DNA of 64,000 nucleotides, taken from Numidum massiliense (GTDB taxonomy: Bacteria > Bacillota > Bacilli > Thermoactinomycetales > Novibacillaceae). Position numbers and translations under genes: made by a program. Location of the stretch: NCBI RefSeq assembly GCF_001375555.1, contig NZ_CTDZ01000009.1, forward strand, positions 2,473,758-2,537,757. The letters are read 5' to 3'. Below are positions 9,284-16,980 of this stretch, one piece after another; position 1 is the stretch's first letter, and each line of letters begins with the position of its first letter. A model generated the notes under the pieces. That model saw only the letters and a list, made by a program, of their open reading frames with translations. It did no database searches and was not told the origin of the DNA.

Positions 9284-9544
9284 TTGGGGGACAGCACACA
9301 TGGCACGAAAAAGGAAGCCACCGAAACGAATGCCACGCCAACGGTTGTCGAAAGAAGAAGATCAACTAATTACTTCATTTATCTAATCCTAACAGGGGCA
9401 ACTTTTTTTGTTGTCGGTTCGTTTTTCTTCTTCTTCATCGCGACGAAACAGTACGGTGAAGCTGTGCACAATTACCGCCGAGCTAAACGGCGACCAGGCG
9501 TAAGACCGCCACAACAGCCTATAGAGGAACCCCCCGGCATTTAA
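9284..9544 (+). CDS. Small membrane protein, unknown function
   Basis: A frame of up to 86 codons (TTG start with GGTGAT upstream) encodes a polar N-terminus, one strong membrane helix (LILTGATFFVVGSFFFFFI, about residues 35-53) and a basic, Pro-rich tail. It is bounded by the divergent helicase gene and by a strong terminator. An overlapping frame starting at 9300 has a better start and a very basic start of its own, so the true N-terminus may come from that frame by a frameshift. I recognise no family. Confidence 0.45.
   Translation: MGDSTHGTKKEATETNATPTVVERRRSTNYFIYLILTGATFFVVGSFFFFFIATKQYGEAVHNYRRAKRRPGVRPPQQPIEEPPGI
9300..9386 (+). CDS. 28-codon basic ORF overlapping the small membrane protein
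   Basis: ATG 9300 follows GGGGG by 9 nt and encodes a 28-residue peptide, Lys/Arg/Pro-rich then LSKEEDQLITSFI, ending at TAA 9386 where the other frame enters its membrane helix. It looks like the N-terminus of a small membrane protein cut off by a frameshift; a -1 shift before 9384 would join it to the helix of the neighbouring frame. It could equally be chance. Confidence 0.3.
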   Translation: MARKRKPPKRMPRQRLSKEEDQLITSFI

Positions 9545-9597
9545 CCGAAGCGACGATTACCGCCCCCTTATTAGCCCAAAGTCAGTACCTGTCATAA

Positions 9598-9652
9598 CAA
9601 AAAGAACCGCCATTTCCCCTAGATTTCGGGTGGGGATTGGCGGCTCTTTTTA
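9598..9652. terminator. Bidirectional terminator
   Basis: AGAACCGCCATTTCCCC and GGGGATTGGCGGCTCT form a long stem with one mismatch and one wobble, flanked by A-run and T-run on either side, so it can end the small + strand gene and the minus-strand ydbT transcript. Confidence 0.9.
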
Positions 9653-9656
9653 TCGC

Positions 9657-11333
9657 CTAGCCTCCTAAGCTATGGTCGGCTTGACTGTTAACGTCGTGGG
9701 CGCAATCACTTTCACGGTCGTCACGCGCTTGCCTACGTTCATGACTAGCCCAGTCGAGTAAGATGGCACCTTCGTCGGCTTCAATGTCCGCAATGCTAAA
9801 TGTTTTCTTGCCGATCCCGGAGGCGACATCGACTTCAAAGGTGGCCAGGTACTTCCGCCGTTGGAAGTACGATTGTCTTATTTGCGCCGATTGCACGCGG
9901 CGGTGTGTGACAATGGCCATTGTGCGCGCGACCCGCCGCGTGCAGAGGACAAGCCGTTCCTCGCAATAGACCCAACTAGCGTCGCGAAACACCGCCCATC
10001 CGTACAACAACGCGAATGGGATGATGATGAGCGAGAGCGCACCCCACGGGAAAAGAAAGTACGTCATAACACCTGCGGGCAGCACAGAGACGAATAACCA
10101 TCTTCTGAGCTGACGCATCAAGGCGCGGCGCGGCAGACGGTGCCGTGCATGTTGTTCATAAAAGCCGTCGACTGCGAATTCAGGGGTAACCTCGCGTAAA
10201 AACGCTGCGACCTCATCTCGTTTCAACAACGGGAATAATATCGTCGATTCACTGTCGTCCGAACCGTAGCCAGCACTCTCAATATGAACAGTCGCATAGC
10301 CAAACGGTTGACGTAATACGCCTTCGACGACGCGAACCGCTTGGATGCGCTTATGCGGAATTGTCAAGCGGCGCCGCTCAAGCAACCCGCGTTCGATAAC
10401 GAGACCTTCTCCTGTACTCTGTAGACGGAATTGACCGTATCTTATGGCCATAGTAACGATCGCGACACCCCAAGCGATGAGAAGCGCAGCGGGGATCGCG
10501 ATAAACAAAACCGTGATAGAGTCACCAAATACCTTAAACATGCCGAAAAAGCGGTCATATACGTTGACGTTCGGCAAAATGTCATCGATTTTAGAAAGTA
10601 GCCCGCCGATCAAAGAAAAAATGACGCCGATACTTCCCGAGGTCGCCCCGAGCAGGAACAGTTCCCGTCGCGTTATTTGGCGTTCATACGTAGGTGTGCT
10701 TTCTATTGAACGGACGTCTGTGACACTCCCACTCGTTATACTTTTATATGCATCGTCGCGCGCGACACCATTCACGCCACCCGCGTGACCTTCGTTACCC
10801 TCGCCACCTTCGCCACGCTCGGTAGCTTCGATACCTTCGCCGTCTTCGCTGCCTACCTCTGCAACCGCCGCACGATGTCTACGCCGTTTAGCCGTTAACG
10901 CTTGCCGCAGGAGATCGGCCTCCGCGCGTGAAATGGCGGCAATTTCCGCTTCAGGACCAGCCCCCCCTGCCGTCTCCACCCGTATTTTTACAACTCTAAG
11001 AAGCCGATGCACAACCCCTTGGATAGAATCGACGGATTGAATGCGTTGCAGCGGAATCGAACTGCGCGTGCGGAACAACACACCTTGCACGAGTCGCAGT
11101 TCGCCGCCCTCAATGCGATACGTATACCGTCGCCAAGCGAGATACCCGTAGACAACCGCGAGCAAGACTAAAAAGGTACCGATCGCGGTTAACCACCACA
11201 AACTAACACCCCAATTGACCAACCGCTTCCCGAGCCACGATAAGGCAAAGATCGCTGGAATGAACCATAAGCGAATTTGCTCGATTATGAGAATGACGAT
11301 ACCAGCTGGATGCAGACGGCGCGGCTCACACAT
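9657..11333 (-). CDS. ydbT: YdbT-like membrane protein with bacterial PH (bPH2) domains
   Basis: About 558 residues with pairs of membrane helices alternating with bPH2 domains of the sort ...YRIEGGELRLVQGVLFRTRSSIPLQRIQSV; repeated RxSIPxxRIQ-type turns (IPLQRIQSVD, IPHKRIQAVR, THRRVQSAQ) mark three such domains. It overlaps ydbS by 8 nt (ATGTGTGA), so translation is coupled; ATG 11333 has GGGAG 9 nt upstream. In B. subtilis ydbST is a sigma-W operon implicated in resistance to antimicrobials made by other bacilli; I see no convincing sigma-W promoter here. A low-complexity Gly/Glu-rich insert, coded by a Ser/Gly/Glu codon repeat at about 10778-10858, lies between the first and second PH domains and makes the protein longer than its B. 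subtilis relative. Confidence 0.85.
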   Translation of the reverse strand: MCEPRRLHPAGIVILIIEQIRLWFIPAIFALSWLGKRLVNWGVSLWWLTAIGTFLVLLAVVYGYLAWRRYTYRIEGGELRLVQGVLFRTRSSIPLQRIQSVDSIQGVVHRLLRVVKIRVETAGGAGPEAEIAAISRAEADLLRQALTAKRRRHRAAVAEVGSEDGEGIEATERGEGGEGNEGHAGGVNGVARDDAYKSITSGSVTDVRSIESTPTYERQITRRELFLLGATSGSIGVIFSLIGGLLSKIDDILPNVNVYDRFFGMFKVFGDSITVLFIAIPAALLIAWGVAIVTMAIRYGQFRLQSTGEGLVIERGLLERRRLTIPHKRIQAVRVVEGVLRQPFGYATVHIESAGYGSDDSESTILFPLLKRDEVAAFLREVTPEFAVDGFYEQHARHRLPRRALMRQLRRWLFVSVLPAGVMTYFLFPWGALSLIIIPFALLYGWAVFRDASWVYCEERLVLCTRRVARTMAIVTHRRVQSAQIRQSYFQRRKYLATFEVDVASGIGKKTFSIADIEADEGAILLDWASHERRQARDDRESDCAHDVNSQADHSLGG

Positions 11334-11802
11334 CGTCAGCCACTCCCGCAAGTTCAGCTATTTGATCGCGCAAGGCGTCTGCCGCTTCCACCGTCAATGC
11401 CGGAATTTCGTGCTCGCCAGCCGCTGTAGAAACGGACACAGTAGCCAATCCATAACGTCGCATAAGCGGTCCTTGCGACGTATCGACGTGCTGCACGCGT
11501 ACCATCGGTATGAGCGTCCGCTTAATAAAAAAGACGCCGTGTCGCAAATCAATTTCCCGTTCTGTAATTTCATAGCGCCATCGCCGCCAGCGAATCGTCG
11601 GGGCGATTACAACCCCAATAAGCGTATAAATAATAGCTAATACACCGGCAGCGGCAGAAAAAATCCACCACCAACCGTGGAAAGACGCCATATACACTAA
11701 AATGAGGGCGCCCAGCACGAGGATGGAGGAAACGATCCCACCCGCAATACGCCATACTTTCACGGCGCGGGGGTCGATGCGCTCGCTCGGTTCAGGACGC
11801 AT
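11326..11802 (-). CDS. ydbS: YdbS-like PH-domain membrane protein
   Basis: 158 residues, the size of B. subtilis YdbS: two membrane helices (about 14-36 and 43-66) followed by one bPH2 domain with YEITEREIDLRHGVFF and IPMVRVQHVDTSQGPL. AAGGGGAG precedes ATG 11802 by 6 nt. Genes of this pair are almost always adjacent and the products probably form one membrane complex of unknown biochemical role in envelope stress. The start overlaps the end of an upstream 32-codon ORF by 11 nt. Confidence 0.88.
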   Translation of the reverse strand: MRPEPSERIDPRAVKVWRIAGGIVSSILVLGALILVYMASFHGWWWIFSAAAGVLAIIYTLIGVVIAPTIRWRRWRYEITEREIDLRHGVFFIKRTLIPMVRVQHVDTSQGPLMRRYGLATVSVSTAAGEHEIPALTVEAADALRDQIAELAGVADDV

Positions 11803-11890
11803 AAGCAGCTCCCCTTCTTACCCCTTTGGAAACAAGATTAGCGTTCAACTGTCTATCGATGGCACTATTTTCCCTAGATGCCAAGGCCAT
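11792..11890 (-). CDS. 32-codon ORF translationally coupled to ydbS
   Basis: ATG 11890 follows a near-ideal AAGGAGG by 7 nt and encodes a 32-residue peptide (begins MALASRENSAIDRQL, ends RRGAAYAS) whose TGA overlaps the ydbS start by 11 nt. A TATACT -10-like element sits upstream at about 11930. The strong ribosome site and overlap suggest it is translated, as a small protein or a coupling leader; the peptide has no recognised motif. Confidence 0.5.
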   Translation of the reverse strand: MALASRENSAIDRQLNANLVSKGVRRGAAYAS

Positions 11891-11993
11891 TCCTTTTCCT
11901 CCTTCAAATCCATCGTCACTATAGTATAACACGCACGCCCATCGCACCAGTCATTTAATAATTTCTTTATGTTGGCGTATCGACCACCCAAAC

Positions 11994-12024
11994 AGAAAAA
12001 AAGCCGGACATATGCCGGCCTCGG
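11994..12024 (-). terminator. Terminator after ribU
   Basis: On the minus strand GCCGGCATATGTCCGGC forms a short GC-rich stem followed by a run of seven T. It lies about 50 nt past the ribU stop. Confidence 0.85.
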
Positions 12025-12071
12025 AAAGAATAACGCCTTAAAAGTTACTTAACCTTTAACCATTTATTCGA

Positions 12072-12647
12072 TTAACCCATTATGCGACGTTGGAGCCGCG
12101 GTTGTAACCTCATATAAATAGGAACGAACACTAAGGCGATCAGCAGCCCTTTAATCACGTTAAACGGGGTAATCCCGTACAAAACAATCCCAACTAATTT
12201 ATCCGCTTCGAAAGGCATATTGAGTAAATAGGCGTAAGCGGGGAAGAGCACGTAGTAGTTCATAACCGCGAGTAGCGCCGCCATGACCAGCGTACCTACG
12301 ACGAAACCGGCGACGACACCTTTGATGCCGTTCATACGCCGTGCCGTCAAGACGACAGAGACGACGAACACACTGCCGGCGATAAAGTTAGAAATATTAC
12401 CGATTGGAATACCTGTCTCGCTACCGGAAAAAAGGAAGTGCAACGTATTTTTCAAGAACTCGACGAGCACACCGATCCACGGCCCGAACATAAACCCGGC
12501 GAATAGCGCGGGTACGTCGCTAAAGTCCACCTTGAGGTAAGGTGGAAACGGCGGTAGCGGGAAATCTAAATACTGCATAATAAACGCAATGGAAGACAAC
12601 AGTGAAATGAGGACTAACTTCACCAAACGCGAAGAGGATTGCACCAT
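12072..12647 (-). CDS. ribU: ECF riboflavin transporter S component RibU
   Basis: 191 residues with about six membrane helices. KVDFSDVPALFAGFMFGP near residue 40 is the hallmark of RibU, and GPWIGVLVEFLKNTLH follows as in family members. RibU binds riboflavin outside the membrane and works with a shared ECF module (EcfA, EcfA', EcfT) for uptake. An FMN riboswitch on the same strand about 440 nt upstream and an intrinsic terminator in the leader fit flavin-repressed transcription. AAGGAG lies 12 nt before ATG 12647, a slightly long spacing. The T and A subunits used are not next to it. Confidence 0.93.
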   Translation of the reverse strand: MVQSSSRLVKLVLISLLSSIAFIMQYLDFPLPPFPPYLKVDFSDVPALFAGFMFGPWIGVLVEFLKNTLHFLFSGSETGIPIGNISNFIAGSVFVVSVVLTARRMNGIKGVVAGFVVGTLVMAALLAVMNYYVLFPAYAYLLNMPFEADKLVGIVLYGITPFNVIKGLLIALVFVPIYMRLQPRLQRRIMG

Positions 12648-12731
12648 CAGATCAACACACTCCTTAGTTAATTGGCTGTTCTACACTTTGAACAACCTCG
12701 AAGATGATGTATCTGATGACAACCGTACAAA

Positions 12732-12774
12732 TCTAAAATGCCCGAAAAAAGTGGTCTCCCACTTCCTTCGGGCA
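12732..12774 (-). terminator. Leader attenuator between the FMN aptamer and ribU
   Basis: TGCCCGAA and TTCGGGCA enclose a second stem (AAGTGG, CCACTT) on the minus strand and are followed by TTTTA. It lies in the untranslated leader, 85 nt before ribU, where a flavin-controlled terminator is expected. Confidence 0.75.
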
Positions 12775-12892
12775 ATAGATAACGAGAGTAGTTGTGTAGG
12801 CGTTGCGGCAGCCACAGCAAACTAAAGGCAGCTTAAGCTCAGCAAGTTAGTAAGCTTGACGAGCGCCTCCGCGTCGGTGTACACTTCGTGTC

Positions 12893-12924
12893 ACGCACTG
12901 TAGCACTGTCGCACTGTTGCACTA
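12893..12924. repeat. 8-bp tandem repeat (4 copies) in the ribU leader
   Basis: Four consecutive 8-bp units of NNGCACTG (ACGCACTG, TAGCACTG, TCGCACTG, TTGCACTA) lie between the FMN aptamer and the attenuator. The transcript would carry CAGTGC repeats that could pair with each other or with nearby GCAC segments. Confidence 0.7.
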
Positions 12925-13091
12925 TACAACCGTTTACTTGCCGCGCATGTAACGCAGATAGAATCACGGTAACAACAGTGCGTTTAAGACTTCGTACACA
13001 TTGCGAATTCATAGGCAAACTCGCCTAAACGCAGTTCGCACGCATGCACATGCCTACGTTCGTCAAACTACTCGTTGACGTACGCGTTATC

Positions 13092-13241
13092 ATCCTTCTC
13101 CCATCCAGACTATACTGTCGGCCCCGGAGTTTCACCGAGTCCACCGCTTGCGCGGGTCACGGGCTAAGGTACGCATCGTGCACGGTACGTGCACAGCATA
13201 CCATCACCGCCGGTCGGGAATTGCACCCAGCCCCGAAGGAT
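13092..13241 (-). promoter_or_regulatory. FMN riboswitch (RFN element)
   Basis: On the minus strand the conserved RFN segments occur in order: GGGGCTGGGTGCAATTCCCG, ACCGGCGGT, AGCCCGTGA, GGTGGACTCGG, GGGGCCGACAGTATAGTCTGG and ATGGGAGAAGGAT. P1 is ATCCTTC with GAAGGAT. It should bind FMN and lower expression of ribU downstream. Confidence 0.95.
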
Positions 13242-13267
13242 CAAAACGTTATTCATTTCCTGCCCTC

Positions 13268-13296
13268 ATTATAGGGGATAACAATAAAAGTTGCAA
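13268..13296 (-). promoter_or_regulatory. Sigma-A promoter of the FMN leader
   Basis: -35 TTGCAA (13291-13296), 17-nt spacer, -10 TATAAT (13268-13273), about 30 nt upstream of the aptamer. Confidence 0.8.
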
Positions 13297-13315
13297 TGCG
13301 TCGGTTAACTGCTTG

Positions 13316-14395
13316 TTAAACAGTGACGCGGTTGTCTAATATCGCTTTTAGCATCTCATCGTCTAACCGCTGCAAAAACGCCTGCACGAGTTTAATACCG
13401 TTGTCGAGATCGTCGCGGTGTACGACTGAGCCGTGACTATGAATGTATCTTGCTGGGACGCCGATGACGAGCGAAGGCACGCCCTCACCGTATAGGTGGA
13501 ATTTACCCGCATCGGTACCGCCGCCACCCATCAATTCTACTTGATACGGAATGTGCTCTTTTTTGGCGATGCGCACGATCGTGTCGCGCAGTGCCCGGTG
13601 CGGCACCATCGTCGCGTCGTAAAACGCAATCAACGGGCCTTTTCCTAATTCAATTTTCTCCTCCGATTCCATACCCGGCGTATCTTCGGCGACGCCGACG
13701 TCGAGCGCGAGGGCGATGTCCGGTTTGATTGTCTGCACGAGTGTCGTCGCCCCCCGCAGTCCGACTTCTTCTTGTACCGTCGCCCCGGAGTAAATTTGAT
13801 TGGGGAGCTCGAGCTCCTTGCACCGTTTAAGCAGCTCCAGCGCCATGTAACAACCGGTACGGTTGTCCATCGCCTTTCCTAGTAAAAACTTCGGATTAGC
13901 CATTTGCGTAAAGGGACAGATCGGGATGACCGGGTCGCCGACTTCGACCCCCGCTGCTTCTGCTTCGGCTCTACTACTTACCCCGATGTCGATAAACATA
14001 TGTTCCTTTTTGACAACACTTTTGCGTTCGTCTGGGGGTAAGACGTGAGGCGGTTTAGAACCGATGACGCCGATAATGTCTCGCTCGCGGCCTTTAATTT
14101 TTACCCGCTGTGACAACATGACGTGCTCCCACCAGCCCCCGAGCGGCTGCAGGCGCAAGTAGCCTTTGTCGGTAATTTTTGCTACCATAAATGCGACTTC
14201 GTCCAGATGGCCGGCCAACATCACCTTCGGCCCGCGGTTGCCGATTTTCCCGACGATGCTGCCGAGGTGGTCGGTGTAAATGTCGTGCGTGACACCTTCG
14301 ATGTGCTGCTTCACAATCGCGCGAACGTCATCCTCGAAACCGGGTGCGCCGTCCGCCTCCGTAAGTTGTTTCAGAACTTCTAAATCTTTGTCCAC
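13316..14395 (-). CDS. M42-family metalloaminopeptidase
   Basis: About 359 residues. The di-metal ligands of M42/M20-like peptidases are visible: AGHLDE (His), GKAMDNRTG (bridging Asp), TVQEEVGLRG (catalytic and ligand Glu), ALDVGVAED (Asp), and RYIHSHG (His). Members are large tetrahedral cytosolic aminopeptidases that trim peptides (YtoP/FrvX/PepA-glutamyl types); some were once annotated as cellulases. GTG 14395 is chosen because AAAGG lies 9 nt upstream, whereas the GTG at 14404 is too close to it. It sits alone, divergently placed with respect to nothing on its strand, ending just before the FMN promoter. Confidence 0.9.
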   Translation of the reverse strand: MDKDLEVLKQLTEADGAPGFEDDVRAIVKQHIEGVTHDIYTDHLGSIVGKIGNRGPKVMLAGHLDEVAFMVAKITDKGYLRLQPLGGWWEHVMLSQRVKIKGRERDIIGVIGSKPPHVLPPDERKSVVKKEHMFIDIGVSSRAEAEAAGVEVGDPVIPICPFTQMANPKFLLGKAMDNRTGCYMALELLKRCKELELPNQIYSGATVQEEVGLRGATTLVQTIKPDIALALDVGVAEDTPGMESEEKIELGKGPLIAFYDATMVPHRALRDTIVRIAKKEHIPYQVELMGGGGTDAGKFHLYGEGVPSLVIGVPARYIHSHGSVVHRDDLDNGIKLVQAFLQRLDDEMLKAILDNRVTV

Positions 14396-14646
14396 ACTGC
14401 ACACTACCTTTCCTTAGTTGTCTCTCCCCTGTAGCATGCGGCATGGGCAGATACTTTATGCTGGACGGTAATGCAACGCGCATATGCCTCCGCAAAGTAA
14501 AAAAGCTATAGCCCTTCACTACCCCCGCAGTAAAAGAACTATAGCCGAACGGCTGATCAGTAGATTGAACTTTAAATGAACTTTAGATGAACTGAGCTTT
14601 AGATGAACCTTGAACAGACACACTAAAAAAAGCTCTGACGCTACCC

Positions 14647-15363
14647 CTAATATTCTTGAATAATCGGATGAATTTCCAATTCATCGATGAGCGCGTGACG
14701 CGGTCTGCTGGCCATAAAAACGACAGCTTCCGCGATATCTTCGGCGAGTAACCAGCCTTTTTTTTCCGGATCGCCTTGCTCGCTCTCATTAAAATATGTA
14801 TCGGTCATCCCCGGACTGATCACGCCGACTTTAATGCCGAGCTTACGCACTTCTTTTGCCAGTGCACCACTAAAGGCATGGATGCCGAATTTGCTCGCAC
14901 AGTAAGCGGCCCCTTTCGGTATCGTCCGTTTGCCTACGTCCGAGGAAATGTTGATAATTTGCCCTTGTCCCCGTTCAACCATCGTCGGCAGTACCTCACG
15001 TGAAAACAGAAAAGGCGCCGTCAAGTTAGTGGCGAGCACGCAATTCCACTCGTCGAGCGCAGTATCTTGTACCGGTTTAAAAAGACCGATGCCGGCGTTA
15101 TTCACTAAAATGTCAATTTTTCCGTAATGATCGAGCGTCCTGCGGACAGCGCCACAAATTTCGTCCTCATTTCTTACATCTGTCGGGATAACGAGGCAAT
15201 CGCGGCCCTTTTCACGTATGTCTGCCGAAACTTGTTGTAGCTCCGACTCGTTTCTGGCAATGAGCGCTAAATCGACCCCTTCACGGGCGAAAGCTTTAGC
15301 GACTGCTTCGCCGATCCCGCGACTAGCTCCGGTGACGATTGCCACCTTGTTCTGCAATGTCAT
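14647..15363 (-). CDS. Short-chain dehydrogenase/reductase (FabG-like)
   Basis: 238 residues with a full classical SDR set: cofactor loop TGASRGIGEA (residues 11-20), NNAGIG, catalytic Ser in INISSDVG, and YCASK (Tyr and Lys). The basic R after the Gly-rich loop and ARN at the end of the second strand suggest NADP(H). GGGAG precedes ATG 15363 by 6 nt. The substrate is unknown; the family includes ketoacyl-ACP reductases and YqjQ-like proteins. Downstream, 14540-14556 contains a short AGCCGTTCGGCT stem followed by T-rich sequence that may end transcription. Confidence 0.88.
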   Translation of the reverse strand: MTLQNKVAIVTGASRGIGEAVAKAFAREGVDLALIARNESELQQVSADIREKGRDCLVIPTDVRNEDEICGAVRRTLDHYGKIDILVNNAGIGLFKPVQDTALDEWNCVLATNLTAPFLFSREVLPTMVERGQGQIINISSDVGKRTIPKGAAYCASKFGIHAFSGALAKEVRKLGIKVGVISPGMTDTYFNESEQGDPEKKGWLLAEDIAEAVVFMASRPRHALIDELEIHPIIQEY

Positions 15364-15610
15364 GTCGTCACTCCCTATACAAATCCCTCTCGGTTTACTT
15401 TAGCATATTATTTGAATCAATCGCAAACAAAAGCGTTAATTTCATTGAAAAATTGCGCTTTCCACTTTTAGCCAGAAATTGTCCCACGCGACACTCATAT
15501 TCGATGCCACACGTTCATATATATGGCGTTGGATTGCCGCTTTTTCCTTTGCCTTTTGAGGCAAAACACGTTAGACTGTTCAATGAAATAATGGCGAAAA
15601 GGTGTTGTCG

Positions 15611-16657
15611 GTGAAAATAGGAGCTCGCATTCTCAAGACAGGGATCGCTGTCGGACTAGCTCTGTACATTAGTCATTTTTTAGGTTTGCAGCCGATTACG
15701 TTAGCAGGGATAGCCGCCTGCGTGACCGTACAGCCGTCACTTTACCGTTCTTGGCAAAACAGTTTACAACAGATTCAGGCAAACATTGTCGGTGCCGTCA
15801 TCGGTGTTGCCTTGGCCATGCTGCTAGGGACACAGCCGTACGTCATTGCGCTCGGCGTCGTCATCGCCATCGGTATTAACATCCAATTAAAGTTCCATAA
15901 AAGTATACCTTTAGCGATGGTGACGGTACTCGCCATTATGGGCAGCCCGTCAGAGGCGTTTTGGGAAGTCGCAGCGGACCGTTTTCTCCTTCTGTTTATC
16001 GGCGTTATTTCGTCGATACTCATCAACGTTTTTTTTCCGCCACGTCACGAAAAACGTCTCATGAAAGAGCTCGGTGCACTGCAAGAACAAATCGTGCTCC
16101 ATTTGCGCTTACTGACTGAAACAGAACGGGCCGGACGTCAAGTACACGAAGACATCAAAAAAATGGCGGAGCGTTTCGAAGAACTAGAGCAATTGTACGC
16201 GTTGTTCTGGGAGGAAAACCGTTACCGAAGGCAAGTCTTTTCCCGGCGGACGCGGAAGCTATTAGTGATGCGGCAAATGGTAACGACATGTAAAGAAGGC
16301 ATCGACACACTACAATACGTCGAAAAACATCAACGCGAATGGGAGCAGCACGACGTTGCACGGTTTCTAATCAACGAGGAGCTACAAAAGTTAGCCGCGT
16401 ATCTCGAAAAAGTTTTTTTAAAGTACGAAGGTAGAATTCGTACCCACGGCGATCATCAGCAAGAGATTGAGGAAGCGGAAGATGTGCTGACACTCGCCGA
16501 CGTACTGGACACGATCGAAAGCCGCCAGTTACTCCTACGCGTATTGCCGGTCGTCGTGCATCTCGAAGATTATTGGCAACAACTCGAACGGTTGGACCGT
16601 ACGATCGAATATTACGTGCGTTCACAACAGGAAGAGTTGTCACAGCCTAAGGCCTAG
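15611..16657 (+). CDS. Aromatic acid exporter (ArAE/DUF939) family membrane protein
   Basis: About 348 residues: four or five membrane helices in the first 140 residues, then a long helical, charged cytoplasmic half (coiled-coil-like, residues 145-340). The opening MKIGARILKTGIA after GTG 15611, with AAAAGGTG 6 nt upstream, is typical of Bacillus YqjA-like proteins (ArAE_1 plus ArAE_1_C domains). The family resembles fusaric-acid and p-hydroxybenzoate exporters, but substrates in Bacillales are unproven. It lies upstream of and separate from the TPP-controlled operon. Confidence 0.82.
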   Translation: MKIGARILKTGIAVGLALYISHFLGLQPITLAGIAACVTVQPSLYRSWQNSLQQIQANIVGAVIGVALAMLLGTQPYVIALGVVIAIGINIQLKFHKSIPLAMVTVLAIMGSPSEAFWEVAADRFLLLFIGVISSILINVFFPPRHEKRLMKELGALQEQIVLHLRLLTETERAGRQVHEDIKKMAERFEELEQLYALFWEENRYRRQVFSRRTRKLLVMRQMVTTCKEGIDTLQYVEKHQREWEQHDVARFLINEELQKLAAYLEKVFLKYEGRIRTHGDHQQEIEEAEDVLTLADVLDTIESRQLLLRVLPVVVHLEDYWQQLERLDRTIEYYVRSQQEELSQPKA

Positions 16658-16681
16658 GGACGCTAAGGCACAAGGCCTCTG

Positions 16682-16710
16682 TTTACACTCGCTCCAAAAA
16701 CGGCTATAAT
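16682..16710 (+). promoter_or_regulatory. Sigma-A promoter of the TPP-controlled operon
   Basis: -35 TTTACA (16682-16687), 17-nt spacer, -10 TATAAT (16705-16710), about 70 nt before the aptamer. Confidence 0.75.
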
Positions 16711-16778
16711 AAAGGATGTTCAATAAACGTCTAATCATGCGTGAATCGCCCTAAACGATAAAAAACTTTACATTTAAT

Positions 16779-16867
16779 GTTGCTAGGGGTGCCTAAGCGG
16801 CTGAGAAACACGTGACGTGTTAACCCTTGGAACTCGATTCTGGGTAATACCAGCGGGAGGAAGTAAC
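16779..16867 (+). promoter_or_regulatory. TPP riboswitch (THI element)
   Basis: Conserved thi-box segments occur in order: GGGGTGC, GGCTGAGA, ACCCTTGGAAC, CTGGGTAATACCAGCG and GGAGGAAGTAAC. P1 is GTTGCT with AGTAAC. It is followed by an intrinsic terminator and the ECF ATPase gene, so thiamine pyrophosphate should switch the operon off. Confidence 0.95.
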
Positions 16868-16926
16868 GACTTATACATCTCTGTGCCTTCCAACACAGAT
16901 TGTTTGCTGTTCGCGGTAAAAGAAGT

Positions 16927-16955
16927 GCCTTCCGTTCCATGCGGAAGGCTTTTTT
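16927..16955 (+). terminator. Riboswitch-controlled terminator
   Basis: GCCTTCCG, loop TTCCATG, CGGAAGGC, then TTTTTTATT. A second copy of GTGCCTTCC about 40 nt upstream (near 16883) could compete for the 3' arm, a plausible part of the switch. Confidence 0.88.
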
Positions 16956-16980
16956 ATTATGTAAAAAGGTGGGTTTAATC

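Noticed and set aside
11900-11940. Sigma-W promoter for ydbST
   Set aside because: No TGAAAC with CGTA at the right distance; only a TATACT -10-like element is present.
14460-14560. Two copies of AGTAAAA...CTATAGCC as a mobile or regulatory repeat
   Set aside because: The copies are short and diverged and show no clear function beyond a weak terminator-like stem.
16900-16980. Longer N-terminus for the ECF ATPase
   Set aside because: It would be encoded by the riboswitch terminator; GTG 16981 has a proper ribosome site.
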